64,000 nt of DNA, taken from Phytophthora hibernalis (taxonomy: Eukaryota; Oomycota; Peronosporomycetes; Peronosporales; Peronosporaceae). The position numbers and the translations under genes were made by a program. The notes beneath the pieces are model-generated. The model searched no databases. It saw only the letters and a program-made list of their open reading frames with translations, and was not told where the DNA came from. The stretch spans positions 91,306-155,305 of the forward strand of contig JAAKBF010000230.1 in assembly GCA_012656075.1 (NCBI GenBank), in the 5' to 3' direction. Below, in pieces: positions 1-10,135 of the stretch (the first letter of the stretch is position 1; every line of letters begins with the position of its first letter).

Positions 1-899
1 GTGTTCAACACACACCTACCGTAGTTGAAGTTAAATGTATGCGGTTATGTGAGAGATGCATGTTACAGGTACTAAGTACAAACCAGAATTTACTGAAACT
101 GTTAATACTTGTACTGTATCGGTACATGTATAGGGACCTGGTAATTTTTCTACATCGTATAAACTTTCAGGTCGCCTTGAGGAGGATGTCATCTTGCGAA
201 AAATCATGAAAGTCGGAGATACAGTGAGTGATCTGCTTCCTCAGCGAACACCCAAACCTAATTAGCCTTTCAAATCGTATGGACCTAGAGATTTGTGGAC
301 GATACAGAGATAGCGTTCACATTAAATATAATATAAATCAGGTGTTCGCTGAGGAAGCAGATTACTGTACTGACAGCTAGCCTGTAACGAAGCTGAGCAA
401 ACCGAACCACGGTACTCCTCTTTTTTGCTCACAGTTACGGGTGACCTTTCATGCGAACACGGTTTACCGGTGTACCGTCTTCTACCAAAAAAAACCTCGA
501 GAAGCAACGAAGCAAAACGCCAAGTTCTGGGTTTTCAGGTTCGTTTTCATAGCCTGTCTACGGAGGCAACTGCTGCGGGTTCCAACGAATCTTCGTTTGT
601 TCGCAGTCTCATTGGCTGTAATAGAGGACGTTAGCAAACTCGTAAATTCCCGATACGACTTCCGACACGCGTGTTTATGTTTTCGGTATTTACGACATTT
701 CCAACTATGTTAGCAATCTCGTAAAAAGTTATCTTATTTACGAAATCACACTGACTCCCTCAACCAAGGAGCTCGCTCTCCTGACCCGAGACCCACGCAC
801 CCGTCTTCCGCTTCTTCTTCGCATCCGCTTTCGGCTCGACGAGCGCAGTAATGCATACTGCAAGGTGTATTATCGCTTCACGAAGGAGGAAAACATCTT
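1..899. other. No convincing gene
   Basis: No open frame here resembles a known family. The only clear structure is the inverted repeat at 231..362. The sequence is moderately AT-rich and the short frames overlap one another on both strands without coding character. Confidence 0.5.
231..362. repeat. 22-bp perfect inverted repeat, 88-bp spacer
   Basis: The 22 bases at 231..252 are the exact reverse complement of 341..362. The spacer between them is AT-rich at its right side. It could be the remnant of a small inverted-repeat element or a fold-back repair product. No target duplication is obvious. Confidence 0.7.
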
Positions 900-1703
900 T
901 TAGAGCGGCTGACATATCAAAACAGCTAGAGAGATCAGGAAACCAAGTACGGATGTCGCTACCCTGGGCTCAGCAACATATTCTACTTTGTGCTTCGATT
1001 TGTTCTTATACCACGCTTTGAGCGATTTGAAGCGATCCGAACATGCACAACCAGAGAAAGGCATCCGCAATGATGCGGATGCAGAGCTACCGACATCCTC
1101 CCATGCTTTTCCCACGTCGCCGTGCTCAGCAGCGTATGGATCGTACCTAGTGATAGCATACACAAGTACTAGGTCTTGCGCCTCGGTGAATTTCCCACGT
1201 GTGCCTCGCTTTGACTTGGCGGCTTTGGCAGATACTGTAGCAGGAGACTGTTCGCCAGAAGAGGGGGTCGCTTGGAACGGGCGGGTTGACGGTGGTTGAA
1301 GAAGGAGGAGGGAGCTCGGCGACGTCTTCAGGTGGCATGAGCCTTGGTGCTTCTGGTGCTGATGGGGAAATTGGGAGTAGTAGAAATAGCCAATCAAAAG
1401 CCTAGTCATGTCGTAAGAGCTCTTACGACTTTCTTGGATAATCCTGTACGTACACGACTGCCATTCTACGAGATCGAGCACATAGACTGTACACTGCTCG
1501 TTTCTTTGTCTCCATCTCGTAAAATACGAGTTTGCTAACATCCCTAATGTCTCCCGCGACCCTTCACGATAAGCCGCGTGATCCAAGAGCCTCACATACC
1601 GACCATTTTCTATCCTACAGCTCGGCACACAGAACAACAGAACCATCTTTTCCTTGCGACTACGAACGCTGGTCCGAAAACGAGAAGATATAGTGCAGTG
1701 CAC
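900..1703 (-). CDS. Myb/SANT-like domain protein (fragment)
   Basis: The frame is 267 codons. Only its C-terminal part (about residues 170-240) looks like protein-coding sequence: a basic lead-in, GKFTEAQDLVLV, an acidic-aromatic stretch with AEHGDV and AWEDVG, then CSDRFKSL followed by lysines. This matches the layout of the Myb/SANT-like DNA-binding domain that is very abundant, often transposon-linked, in oomycetes. A Pro/Ser-rich N-terminal stretch is readable in another frame at 1250..1338 (starting MPPEDVAELPPP), so a frameshift probably separates the true start from the domain. The first ~130 residues of the long frame look like chance reading. The last ~20 residues are hydrophobic. 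Function is inferred only from the domain; it may be a degenerate transposon accessory protein. Confidence 0.4.
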   Translation of the reverse strand: MHCTISSRFRTSVRSRKEKMVLLFCVPSCRIENGRYVRLLDHAAYREGSRETLGMLANSYFTRWRQRNEQCTVYVLDLVEWQSCTYRIIQESRKSSYDMTRLLIGYFYYSQFPHQHQKHQGSCHLKTSPSSLLLLQPPSTRPFQATPSSGEQSPATVSAKAAKSKRGTRGKFTEAQDLVLVYAITRYDPYAAEHGDVGKAWEDVGSSASASLRMPFSGCACSDRFKSLKAWYKNKSKHKVEYVAEPRVATSVLGFLISLAVLICQPL

Positions 1704-2084
1704 AGGTGCAACAGGCAGAATCGTATTACGAGGCTACGTCAGTGCTTTAACTTATATTCGTGTGTGGTCTGCATCAACGCTAACAAATTCACTGGTGTAT
1801 GTTTGCCATGGCAGTGTTGAAATACACCGACACGTGTTTAATAACGCATTGCCTTCGGGTCTCGACATCATGTGTTTCCTTCGGCAAGCACTCCGTCATC
1901 ACCCCGCAGCCTGGCTCAAGCATCGCTGCCGTATCCCATCTTACGGCGTAGCAACAGCCTTCCTGTTCCGCATCGAAGGGTCCGCGCCAATCCTTACACT
2001 CGCAATTCGCTTCTCAGCTTCCGCTACCACCGAAAATGCATTCTTTTCGGCTTCAGCAGCCATCTTGGTGCTGGCTGTCTGTAG

Positions 2085-2908
2085 TTAACGGTTCAACTTT
2101 TTCTCCATTGAATTGACATCGGCTATCACACGTTCACGCACAGCGTTCTCCAGCTTGTAAATAAACTCCACCACGCGTTTGTCCAGCTTTGTCTCTAGTG
2201 TAGCAATACCGGATTCGGTATGTTCACGAGCGTCTACCATTGAAGCATCCAGTTTTTGCATGCGAGTCTCGAACTCGTTTACCTGGGTCAAGACGGCGTG
2301 TAGCGCCTGCTGTTGGGTGTGTTCGACGCCCTCGTGAATGCGAGACTCAAGGACGGATACGTGCTGCGCGGCCTTTACCTCTACTGCCGCATCAAAGGAT
2401 GCCTGAGCTATGGTCATATCTTCTTGGAGTTGTTCTTCGCATGCTTGGGCTATATTATCAGGGGCGATTAGCTGCGAGTTAGCTACATGAATATTCACAG
2501 CTTCATCCAATCGAGCCCGCGCTTCGATGAGATTCGCCTCTACTGTATCTGCACGAGCAATAATTGCTTGAACGGCTTCCGCTACCGTCGATTCAGCTGC
2601 AGCTTGAGAAGCACGGAAGCTCTGTTGGAGTTGCACCAGCAGCTTTCTCTCCATCTCCACTGCTGCGCTCTCGAATTCACTTCGTGTGTGAACAACAAGC
2701 TCTTCCATACGGCGTTCAAGAGCTGCTGTACTTGAAGCTGAGACTCATACAGCGCTCGTGAGACGTTAATGGGCTGGTGCCCACTGATCTGGAGAATTTC
2801 TTCTTGTAGGGTGAATTTCCGCCGATGGTGACCTTGCGATGGTTGGTCCGCCACGTCCTCCGAACTCTGAGCCCCAGCAATTGCAGCAACCGCGTGCATC
2901 ATGATCAC
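2085..2908 (-). CDS. Unrecognised coiled-coil protein, one frameshift
   Basis: Reading leftward, an N-terminal segment (2908 to about 2700; starts MIMMHAVAAIAG, contains RRKFTLQEEILQISG) passes by an apparent one-base shift into a 207-codon frame (2708..2085). That frame is almost entirely Ala/Glu/Gln/Val heptads, for example AESTVAEAVQAIIARADTVE, as expected for a long coiled coil. It ends in a charged tail (SMEKKLNR). I do not recognise the family. Composition resembles structural or gag-like oligomerisation segments, but no nucleic-acid-binding motif is visible. The Myb/SANT-like fragment lies downstream on the same strand, so the two may have been one gene or element, which is inference. 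Confidence 0.45.
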
Positions 2909-3013
2909 CGCGGGTTGAGCTGTATCCCGCTAGAGCCGCACTGAGCAGTCTCCGTCTTGCCCAACCGTATCGCGAGGAAAGGAAGAGGTTCTGTCGTTTC
3001 AAAGAGGTTCGCT

Positions 3014-3112
3014 CCCCAGTGAAATTTCGTGTACGACACGAACCCAACCTGTTTAACCTCGAGAACCAGGTTCTCGAGGCTAAACAGGTTCTCCAAAAAT
3101 CCGGAGAACCAG
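3014..3112. repeat. Palindrome cluster with piggyBac-type TIR relic
   Basis: Arms 3046..3067 and 3069..3090 are 22 bp each, complementary except one base, and separated by a single base. A second short hairpin (8-bp arms) occupies 3087..3110. Just left of it, 3015..3028 reads CCCCAGTGAAATTT, identical to the start of the TTAA-flanked elements at 21300 and 57769, so this may be a decayed end of that family. Confidence 0.6.
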
Positions 3113-3179
3113 GGGTCGTGTTCGGTTCCTTTCAGGCTAGACTGACAGGGAAACTACACCCGATCCCCACCCTTGAAAA

Positions 3180-4061
3180 TGTGGTGTTGGGTTTTGGGGC
3201 GCTCGGTCGCCAGGTTGCCCTTGCTGATAGAAAGTGACCGCCGTGCCCTGATTGGCGGATTACATTCCCCGCGCCTCAGTGACCACGATAGTTTAGTGAC
3301 TGAGGTCTCGGTCGGGTATAATAAATTCCCGGCCGAGAGTTTAAACCCTCGTTTGTACTCATTTCAGTGTCGTACCCTCGCTCTTATAGAGCCGGGTACA
3401 GGATCACATACTGGGATCGGTTCACACTGGATATTTGTATTTACGTATAGGACTAGCTATAGGATTGACTACAGAGGCTCTCAGGGCCATAGATCAACAG
3501 AAATAAATCAGCAAGTCTTCCCCCAAGTCACGAAGGGTCAAGTCCGTCTTCGGTAAGTCTAGCTAGCTTATCTTAGGGTCTGGATACGCTCGGCTTGTGG
3601 GATGCTGGTCAGCGAGCCCAAGGTACATTGAACCGAGGGTTTGTTGTTGGTCAGTCCAAGAGATTAGAGTGGCCGAGTGCTGGGAGCGACGAGAAGTGTT
3701 GTTCACCATAAATTATAGTGAAACCGAGTGTTCCATACATATTTTACTACCCGCCGAGGTTTTACCTTGGCAAACCCGTATTAGGCTTGACAGCCGGTAC
3801 CCTTCCTTCTGAGGGACTGCGGGGTTCGCGCGAAAGCGAAATATTGCATACTAGCCCTCGTTCGTGGCAAGTGGTGCAGGTTATTGGGTTGGCCTAATAC
3901 AACCTAGGTGTACAGAGGGTTCACATCCAACCCGGCGTAAGGGATCGTTCCTGGTCTTTAGGTTTGATCCAACGCTCGTTGACCTGACAAGGAGAAGCGA
4001 GTGTTGTTGGTGGGACTCATACCATTTGGTAGTGAGAATTTCTGCGTGATCCTACACGACA
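3180..4061 (+). repeat. Gypsy family A LTR (copy 1)
   Basis: This 882-bp LTR starts TGTGGTGTTGGG and ends TCCTACACGACA (TG..CA termini, imperfect inverted ends). It is closely similar to LTRs at 7168, 19664, 27969, 43018 (reverse) and 45912. The U3/R region has a TATA-like motif and the conserved run around CTCATTTCAGT. It is a 5' LTR, because a primer-binding site and gag start follow. Confidence 0.92.
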
Positions 4062-4063
4062 AC

Positions 4064-4080
4064 TGGTGCTGCGACCCGGG
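4064..4080 (+). other. Primer-binding site, gypsy A copy 1
   Basis: TGGTGCTGCGACCCGGG starts two bases after the LTR end. It is complementary to a tRNA 3' end of the form CCCGGGTCGCAGCACCA, the expected primer for minus-strand cDNA synthesis. Confidence 0.85.
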
Positions 4081-4171
4081 ATTGGGAGTGACTTTCTGTG
4101 TGTCTTGGTTGTATATAGGTTCTTACCCTAACGAACATTTGAGAGAAGACAAGAGAAGAAATAGAAAGAAG

Positions 4172-4203
4172 ATGGCGAGACGAGCGAAGTCAGCGGTACC
4201 AGA
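4172..4203 (+). pseudogene. Gypsy A gag start, truncated
   Basis: The frame opens with MARRAKSAVPE, matching the gag start of the copy at 8158 (MVRGAKSAVPE). It leaves that sequence after about 11 codons at a short GAAA match, where family B LTR sequence begins. The rest of this copy's internal region is gone. Confidence 0.8.
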
Positions 4204-5178
4204 AATCCATTTTGGGTAACCCTACACTAGGGATGCCTAAGCTAGACCAGTGGGTATATCGCACTCAAGAGGATCAAGAGGGTACACCATCAAGTGGGTA
4301 CACCGCCGAGTGGATACATCGCACTCAACAGGGAACGGACTTAATCGGGAACCGCACTTAGCTGGACTTAGCGAAGGACGGACTCAGCGATGGACGGACT
4401 CGGCGATATTCGACTCGGCGAAGGTTGGACTCGGCGAAAGTTGTAATCGGCGAAAGTTGGACTCGGCGAAAGTCGACTTGGCGAAAATATGCTTCGAGGG
4501 AGATATATCAACTGGGGATAAATCAGGATCTGGGCGAAGTGTCGCCGACAGGTAGGAAACTCCATTTCATAAGATATTTGTAAACGACCAATAGAAGACC
4601 CTAGGGAAGAGCCCGAAAAGGATCTCCGAAGACATTGAGATAACAATCAGAGCAGAATCTTCTAAGTCCAAGAACAGCGTACACTTTTCCTGTAAGTCCC
4701 TGCGTGGGCTGGATTATGTCTGCCGTCGTTCCCCGAGAGGCATAGCTTGTAGGGGAGCCGTCTGGTAGCGCCAAGAGATCAAGGTCGACCCGGGGTAGGC
4801 ACTTCTCGCTACCAAGCGAAGACAAGTCTCGTCGATTGGACGAGCCGGTGGGTCTGTACAACCCAGGACACCGTAACCTCCTAACTGGGCGTAATCTGCG
4901 CCTGGTGACCTGTAAAAGCGCTCACGCGCTGCCGTCCATCCTTTGGTGGAGGACACAGGGTTTTGCACGGAGACTTCCCGCTCAGGCGAGTCTCTGGAGA
5001 GTTTGGAGCTTGGTATTTGTTGGGAACAACACTCAACTGAACCCCGGCTGGGGTGAACCACAAAGGGAATCAATAGGAACCCTGAGCAAGCCCAACATCG
5101 CCGACCTGACTCGGCGAATTGTTGTGCTGTTGCGTGGAAGCCGAACTAACGACGTTTTCTGTGAATCACAACACCACA
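4204..5178 (+). repeat. Gypsy family B LTR, 5' end missing
   Basis: The sequence is colinear with the complete LTR at 47279..48296 and ends identically in CACAACACCACA. The first ~20 bases (TGTGGTGTRGG) are absent because it is fused to gypsy A gag. It contains the minisatellite at about 4375..4490. There is no primer-binding site to its right, so it is a solo or recombinant LTR. Confidence 0.85.
4375..4490 (+). repeat. GACTCGGCGAAAGTTG minisatellite in LTR B
   Basis: About seven degenerate 15-16 bp units of the form GACTCGGCGAAAGTTG lie inside the LTR. The copy at 47460..47550 has fewer units, so the array varies in length. Tandem motifs in U3 often act as enhancer-type sites, but here that is inference. 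Confidence 0.75.
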
Positions 5179-5188
5179 ATTAACTAGT

Positions 5189-5275
5189 AACGGTCGAGTT
5201 GTTTGGTAATGATCGATCTATTTGGTAATGGTCGAGCTTTTTGAAAATCGTCGAGTTATTTGGTTACGGTCGTCT
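5189..5275 (+). repeat. Degenerate ~22-bp tandem repeat
   Basis: About four imperfect units resembling GGTCGAGTTGTTTGGTAAT follow the LTR B end. No coding potential is seen. Confidence 0.6.
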
Positions 5276-5339
5276 TATCAAGAGCAACTGCATTCTATAC
5301 TGCACTGCCCCCTCTTTCAGTCTGCCTGCAAGGGCCATT

Positions 5340-6739
5340 GAATGAAATTTTCTATGCAATGTATCCTGCAGAACGTCCGTGGGCGCGGCGGATTTGAACT
5401 CGTACTGCGGGCACGGCTTTTACTTCCAGTAAAACCTGGCTATCACCCTCAGCTCCTTCTTGTAATTCGAATCGTCGTCTTTCGCATCCTCCTGCAGCTC
5501 CACGTGCAGCCTACGCACCATTCAGACCAACTTGCTGTATCGTGCCGTGATCCCCCTCTACGTCTGACCTCCTTGGTGCACGGGTGGACCCTGTCTTCAT
5601 AGCCCTCGTTCTCTGCAGCGCCGCACTCACGACAACAGAGTGTGGTTTCAAGCCAGCGGGATCACTCGACGCTTGGTCGACTTGCGCGTGATGCCGCGCG
5701 CATGGGTGTTATTCTGGGTCGTTCGTGCAGCTGAGGGCGGTGCACTTGACGAGTGATCCTGCTTGTGCGAGAAGTAAATCCCAATGTGGCCATGTTTGAG
5801 CCAATAATCAATTTAGATAGTTTTGGCCAATCATGGTCTTGTCGGCTGTGTCGGCCGACTGTCGGCACGTTTATGCTATGGGACTGTGGTAAGGCGGAAA
5901 AGGCACGGTTGGCATGGATCGACAAATGGATGGGAAACCCCACCACCCCGGAACAAAAGAAGAATTACGCAACGCAGCAGCTACAAGGATAGCGCCACCA
6001 ATCCAGACAGCGTTCTTAACCAAAGTGCAAAAATGCATTGGAAGATGGACACCTCATCATACTGAAGCAATAAGGCCGTTATGGAGAATATGGTCGACAG
6101 TAACCCCAGCACTGCTTTGGAGACTCGAACTGAAGCAGTGTTTAACGACAAAATAACTTCGGAGAGAGGGACACAGGCAGCAATCATAGCAGCAGGAGAG
6201 TATCAGACCCGAGCGATTACCAGTGCCTGGCAACGACAACCAGCAAAAACATCAGGTACAATGCCTTGGCATATGCCACTATATTATGATGACAATGGAC
6301 GAACAAAATGATACAATAGACCTCGAGATTTGGAATATCCACTACATGTACTGCACTCACGATCTGAAGAGTTCAAGGGTGGGTAATTTACCACAAACCA
6401 ACAAACCAGCCTTGGAAGCCAATGAAAGCTGGAAGCAGTCAGCTCGGGACAGCCGGAGAAGGAACTGACAAACAGTACAAACTTTGTCCCGGCCAGTAAC
6501 AGAACTTTTGACGATGATTTCTCCAGATTGCTCTTACCTCCGGATTGACAGTCTCGACAAAACCTACGAGCACATCTACAACAACTCAAGAACACCCTCC
6601 ATTAAACAGCCCAGCAACAACACTAGCACAAAAGCTAGACTCGTTGTTCTCAGTGCAGTGGGGAACACCAGCTGGATCAGCACTCAGGGCAGCGAGACTC
6701 ATGGCAAAACGAACACAACAACCAGTTACAACATCCAAA
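5340..6739 (+). pseudogene. Degenerate LINE C-terminal region
   Basis: Short frames shift between 5753 and 6739. The recognisable pieces are a zinc-knuckle-like stretch with LWDCGKAEKARLAWIDKWMG, then TPHHTEAIRPLWRIWSTVTP followed by ALLWR, then a Gln/Arg-rich tail (ITSAWQRQPAK). This is the order seen downstream of the reverse transcriptase in oomycete LINE ORF2: zinc-binding segment, Trp-rich segment, basic tail. The part 5340..5750 is probably the preceding RT thumb region but is too decayed to assign. The sequence is interrupted at 6739 by the gag-only LTR element and appears to resume at 21180. Confidence 0.5.
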
Positions 6740-6915
6740 TGTAATGAATAGCAAAAAGAAAAGTGAATTGGCTTTAGTCCGCGACGCCTGCCTTGCACTA
6801 CTGGTCGTCGTGGTTTCTGGACTCGTAATCACTAATGCTCGTAAACCTGCTCTTCAACTGTGATGCTCGCCAACTGCAATGACGAAATAACGGATATGCT
6901 GTTATATCCGTTACA
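6740..6915 (-). repeat. LTR C, 3' copy (minus orientation)
   Basis: This 176-bp LTR runs, on the minus strand, from TGTAACGGATAT to CATTACA, about 97% similar by eye to 21005..21179. The element reads leftward, so this is the 3' LTR; the preceding purine-rich AAAACGGGG (minus strand, just right of 6915) is a plausible polypurine tract. Confidence 0.85.
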
Positions 6916-6943
6916 CGACCCCGTTTTAAAAGTTAGGATACTC

Positions 6944-7167
6944 TTATTTCTGAGGGCAGTCTGGCGCAATGTACCCCACTTCCTTGCAACGGTGACACGT
7001 GGCAGTCTTGGTCCAGTTGCGGTCGACCTCTTCAGTCGATGCGCTTGAGAAATGCGCATTCTCGAACCGGGAACCGCAGTAGATGGCGTCCTCGAGAGTG
7101 CCCGGACTCTTTTCGTTGATGAATCGACAGGTGTCTCCGCGTAGACCTTGCTGGAAGTAGAACCTCT
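6944..7167 (-). pseudogene. Gag C-terminal half with zinc knuckle (LTR C element)
   Basis: This continues the capsid frame from 20413 across the gypsy A insertion, starting at RFYFQQGLRGDTCRFINEK. It ends in CHRCKEVGYIAPDC, a CCHC knuckle whose histidine is replaced by tyrosine, which would weaken zinc binding. A stop follows within a few residues and the 3' LTR starts about 30 bp later, leaving no room for pol. Confidence 0.8.
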
Positions 7168-8044
7168 TGTGGTGTTGAGTTTTGGGGCCAGTCGGCAAGG
7201 TTGCCCCGGCTGAAGGAAAGTGACCGGTGAGTCCTGATTGGCAGATTACTTTCCCCGCGCCACAGTGACCACGATAGTTTAGTGACCGAGGCCTCGGTCG
7301 GGTATAAAAATCCCGGCCGAGAGTTTAAACCCTCGTTTGTACTCATTTCAGTTTCGTACCCTCGCTCTTATAGAGCCGGGTACAGGATCACATACTGGGA
7401 TCGGTTCACACTGGATATTTGTATTTACGTATAGGACTAGCTATAGGATTGACTACAGAGGCTCTCAGAGCCATAGATCAACAGAAATAAATCAGCAAGT
7501 CTTCCCCCAAGTCACGAAGGGTCAAGTCCGTCTTCGGTAAGTCTAGCTAGCTTATCTTAGGGTCTGGATACGCTCGGCTTGTGGGATGCTGGTCAGCGAG
7601 CCTAAGGTACATTGAACCGAGGGTTTGTTGCTGGTCAGTCCAAGAGATTAGAGTGGCCGAGTGTTGGGAGCGACGAGAAGTGTTGTTCACCATAAATTAT
7701 AGTGAAACCGAGTGTTCCATACATATTTTACTACCCGCCGAGGTTTTACCTTGGCAAACCCGTATTAGGCTTGACAGCCGGTACCCTTCCTTCTGAGGGA
7801 CTGCGGGGTTCGCGCGAAAGCGAAATATTGCATACTAGCCCTCGTTCGTGGCAAGTGGTGCAGGTTATTGGGTTGGCCTAATACAACCTAGGTGTACAGA
7901 GGGTTCACATCCAACCCGGCGTAAGGGATCGTTCCTGGTCTTTAGGTTTGATCCAACGCTCGTTGACCTGACAAGGGAAGCGAGTGTTGTTGGTGGGACT
8001 CATACCATTTGGTAGTGAGAATTTCTGCGTGATCCTACACGACA
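7168..8044 (+). repeat. Gypsy A 5' LTR
   Basis: This 877-bp LTR has TGTGGTG..ACACGACA termini and is preceded by target duplication CTCT. It differs noticeably from its 3' partner (19664..20412), which has an internal deletion and several substitutions, so the insertion is not very recent. Confidence 0.92.
7303..7354 (+). promoter_or_regulatory. LTR core promoter: TATA box and oomycete initiator
   Basis: TATAAAAA (7303..7310) lies about 35-40 bp upstream of ACTCATTTCAGTTTCG (7341..7356). The second motif resembles the oomycete initiator (YTCATTYYNNAWTTT), where transcription starts within TCATT. Both motifs recur in the other family A LTRs, supporting a retained host-like core promoter that would set the U3/R boundary near 7344. 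Confidence 0.6.
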
Positions 8045-8046
8045 AC

Positions 8047-8063
8047 TGGTGCTGCGACCCGGG
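8047..8063 (+). other. Primer-binding site, gypsy A
   Basis: TGGTGCTGCGACCCGGG lies two bases after the 5' LTR, complementary to the 3' end of a tRNA ending GCAGCACCA. It is the same site as at 4064 and at 42999 (reverse). Confidence 0.87.
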
Positions 8064-8157
8064 ATTGGGAGTGACTTTCTGTGTGTCTTGGTTGTATATA
8101 GGTTCTTACCCTAACGAGCATTCGAGAGAAGACAAGAGAAGAAGAAGAAGAGAGAAG

Positions 8158-8688
8158 ATGGTGAGAGGAGCGAAGTCAGCGGTACCAGAAACGCCGATGA
8201 AGTCGAGCGGAGAGCGCACCGAGGGTTCGGTGAGGTCCGGTCCGACACTCGCGACCCCAAGTACTTTGGAGTCGATCAACGAGCGTTCGGACAGCTTCGA
8301 CGTGCGGATGGACTACTCTGAAGCCAAAGAAGATGACGAAGACGAATACCTGGAAGAAGCGACAGCGATGTCCGAGGTTTCGGAAGCCGCTACCGTCTCA
8401 GCGGACCGTAGCGGAGGGGTGAGGTCGCTCGCGCGAAGCCTCACCGAGGAGTTGGACGAAGTGGCTGGTCCTGAACCAGCTCACGAAGACAACGAAGATG
8501 GACTCGGCGATCTCCGATCGCTGACGATGACCGAGGACGCGAGTTCTCGGTCGACCGGTAATCGGCCTCCAGTTAATGGAGACCCTCCGACGGCCAACAA
8601 GGTTTTGGGAAGATGCATGGAGGTGATAATGACGAAGAGCAAGTGGATGCGGGCCTTTGCGCCAAAGTCAATTCGACGAGCCGTGTGA
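8158..8688 (+). pseudogene. Gypsy A gag, N-terminal acidic segment
   Basis: The frame starts at the ATG after an AAGAGA-rich leader (MVRGAKSAVPETPMKSS) and encodes a Ser/Glu/Asp-rich, probably disordered region, including an acidic run EAKEDDEDEYLEEA. It ends with TGA directly followed in the same frame by ATG (8686..8691). The second copy (42377..42904, minus) has the same TGA-ATG, so the stop predates the split of the copies. The start inside the LTR is unlikely, because the conserved leader and primer site lie downstream of it. Confidence 0.7.
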
Positions 8689-9407
8689 ATGGAACTCGAG
8701 GCAGAACTTGTTGTCCCAGTGGAATCGTGGAGCATCCAACAGGTGGCCGAGGACACGGTACAACTGTTCCGCGCTATGGGCTGTGAACCTCAAGCACTCC
8801 CCACCAAAGCCGACCTTCAAAGTTGGCCGATCGAAGATGCCGCGCTCTCGCTGCGTAAGTGGAAACAGAAGCTTCGGACGGTTTTGGTGTGCCTGAGCCG
8901 GGCTCCAACCGTCGGACGAGCCTCTCACGCACGACTGAGGGGATGGATCCATCGAGGGTCCCGCTACCGACAACTCCTGGGCGTCAGACAGAGAAATCGG
9001 TCGGGACAGGTGTGTTCTCAGCGAAAGGGACCGCTTCGGCGTACTTTCAAGATTCACACATGGTTACGCCTCGGTCAGCGGACCGTACCGAGCGATTGAC
9101 AAAGGGTTCCGAGGGTACGCGGACCGCTCCGACGGCGGGCCGAAGTACAAGTCGGACGATGGAACGACGCTTCGATACGCCCGACGACTCCTCGGACGAT
9201 GATTCGTTCGACGTCGAAGACCAAAGGGGTGACGTGACTGGAGAATGGGCACGCCAAATCCGTGAGCTCAGCTCGATGGAGAACGAGAGTTCCACACCGA
9301 GGCTTGAAATCGCCACGCACCTCCCGTTGGGTAACATCAAACCTTATCTCGGCCTCCGAGTCAAGAGCGAGAAGTCAATGCAATGGCTCCGAGCATCTAC
9401 GAGATGA
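8689..9407 (+). pseudogene. Gypsy A gag, middle segment with frameshift
   Basis: The frame starts MELEAELVVPVESW and continues to KWKQKLRTV. A one-base loss near 8884 then moves the reading to the frame of 8859..9407 (GVPEPGSNRRTSL, later DTPDDSSDDDSFDVEDQRGD). The other copy keeps the frame at this point but has a two-base loss a little further on, showing the parent frame ran through. The segment is hydrophilic and leads into the capsid domain. Confidence 0.7.
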
Positions 9408-9439
9408 AGGGAACGCACACGCCACCGAATGAATGATGT

Positions 9440-10135
9440 ATGGCGTTCGAGCTGAGCCTCCAAGATGGCGCCCTGCATTGGTACCGACAACTCCCGCGGA
9501 AGACGAGACGAACGTGGAAATTGTTGAGTGATGCGTTCATCAAGTATTACTGTTCCCGATTTAATCAATCGGCGAAAGCACGGTACTACTCGGCGAAGCG
9601 TGAAGAGAAGGATCATGTCTGCGACTATCTGAACCGGCTAAATGGCTACGCCAGGAATGCTGGGGTACAATTTGAGCAAGGTAAGGATCATGTGAAACAT
9701 TTTCTCGATACGTGCGAAGACCGAGCCTTGGAAGAGCGTCTGTGTCACGTGCGAGTCAAGCATATCCACGACCTGGAGGACATGATAAACGATATCCTCC
9801 GACGCCGCGAGCGGAAAAAGGGACGCGAGTCCTCGGTGCGACGCCCCAAGGGCCAGGATGATAGTCGTCGTCGTGATGATGGACGCTCCGAGGATTCGCG
9901 GAACCCCTACAGGTGTGACCGAGATGATGGTCGTCGTCGGGAAGATCGGTATCGGGATGACAACCGACGTCGAGATGATCGTCCATACCGACCGAGGGTT
10001 ACTCTAGCTGAAGCACTGACAGACATGGTCGCTGCGTTGAAGGTGGATGGCTCGGTCGACCAGCGAGGAGAACCTGTAGAGGCAACGAGTGGGGGTTATG
10101 ATGATACCGAGGGTTACGACCCGGAGCAATGGTGA
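9440..10135 (+). CDS. Gypsy A gag, capsid domain
   Basis: The capsid homology stretch (retrotransposon gag type) includes ALHWYRQLPRKTRRTWKLLS and IKYYCSRF near residues 10-45, YLNRLNGYARNAGVQF near 65, and HFLDTCEDRALEERL. It is followed by an Arg/Asp-rich low-complexity region (RRRDDGRSEDSR) and the segment PRVTLAEALTDMVAAL. An in-frame TGA at 9428 lies just before the listed start, where related copies need an aromatic residue (sequence around NE-stop-CMAFEL); it is shared with the reverse copy. Role: forms the particle that packages element RNA. Confidence 0.8.
   Translation: MAFELSLQDGALHWYRQLPRKTRRTWKLLSDAFIKYYCSRFNQSAKARYYSAKREEKDHVCDYLNRLNGYARNAGVQFEQGKDHVKHFLDTCEDRALEERLCHVRVKHIHDLEDMINDILRRRERKKGRESSVRRPKGQDDSRRRDDGRSEDSRNPYRCDRDDGRRREDRYRDDNRRRDDRPYRPRVTLAEALTDMVAALKVDGSVDQRGEPVEATSGGYDDTEGYDPEQW

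Noticed and set aside
4064..4080. tRNA gene suggested by tRNA-like sequence after the LTRs
   Set aside because: Only the 3' terminal 17 bases of a tRNA are matched, in complement, at the exact primer-binding position; no tRNA body is present.
4375..4490. CRISPR-like regularly spaced repeats
   Set aside because: Units are contiguous and degenerate with no spacers, lie in an LTR, and the genome is eukaryotic.
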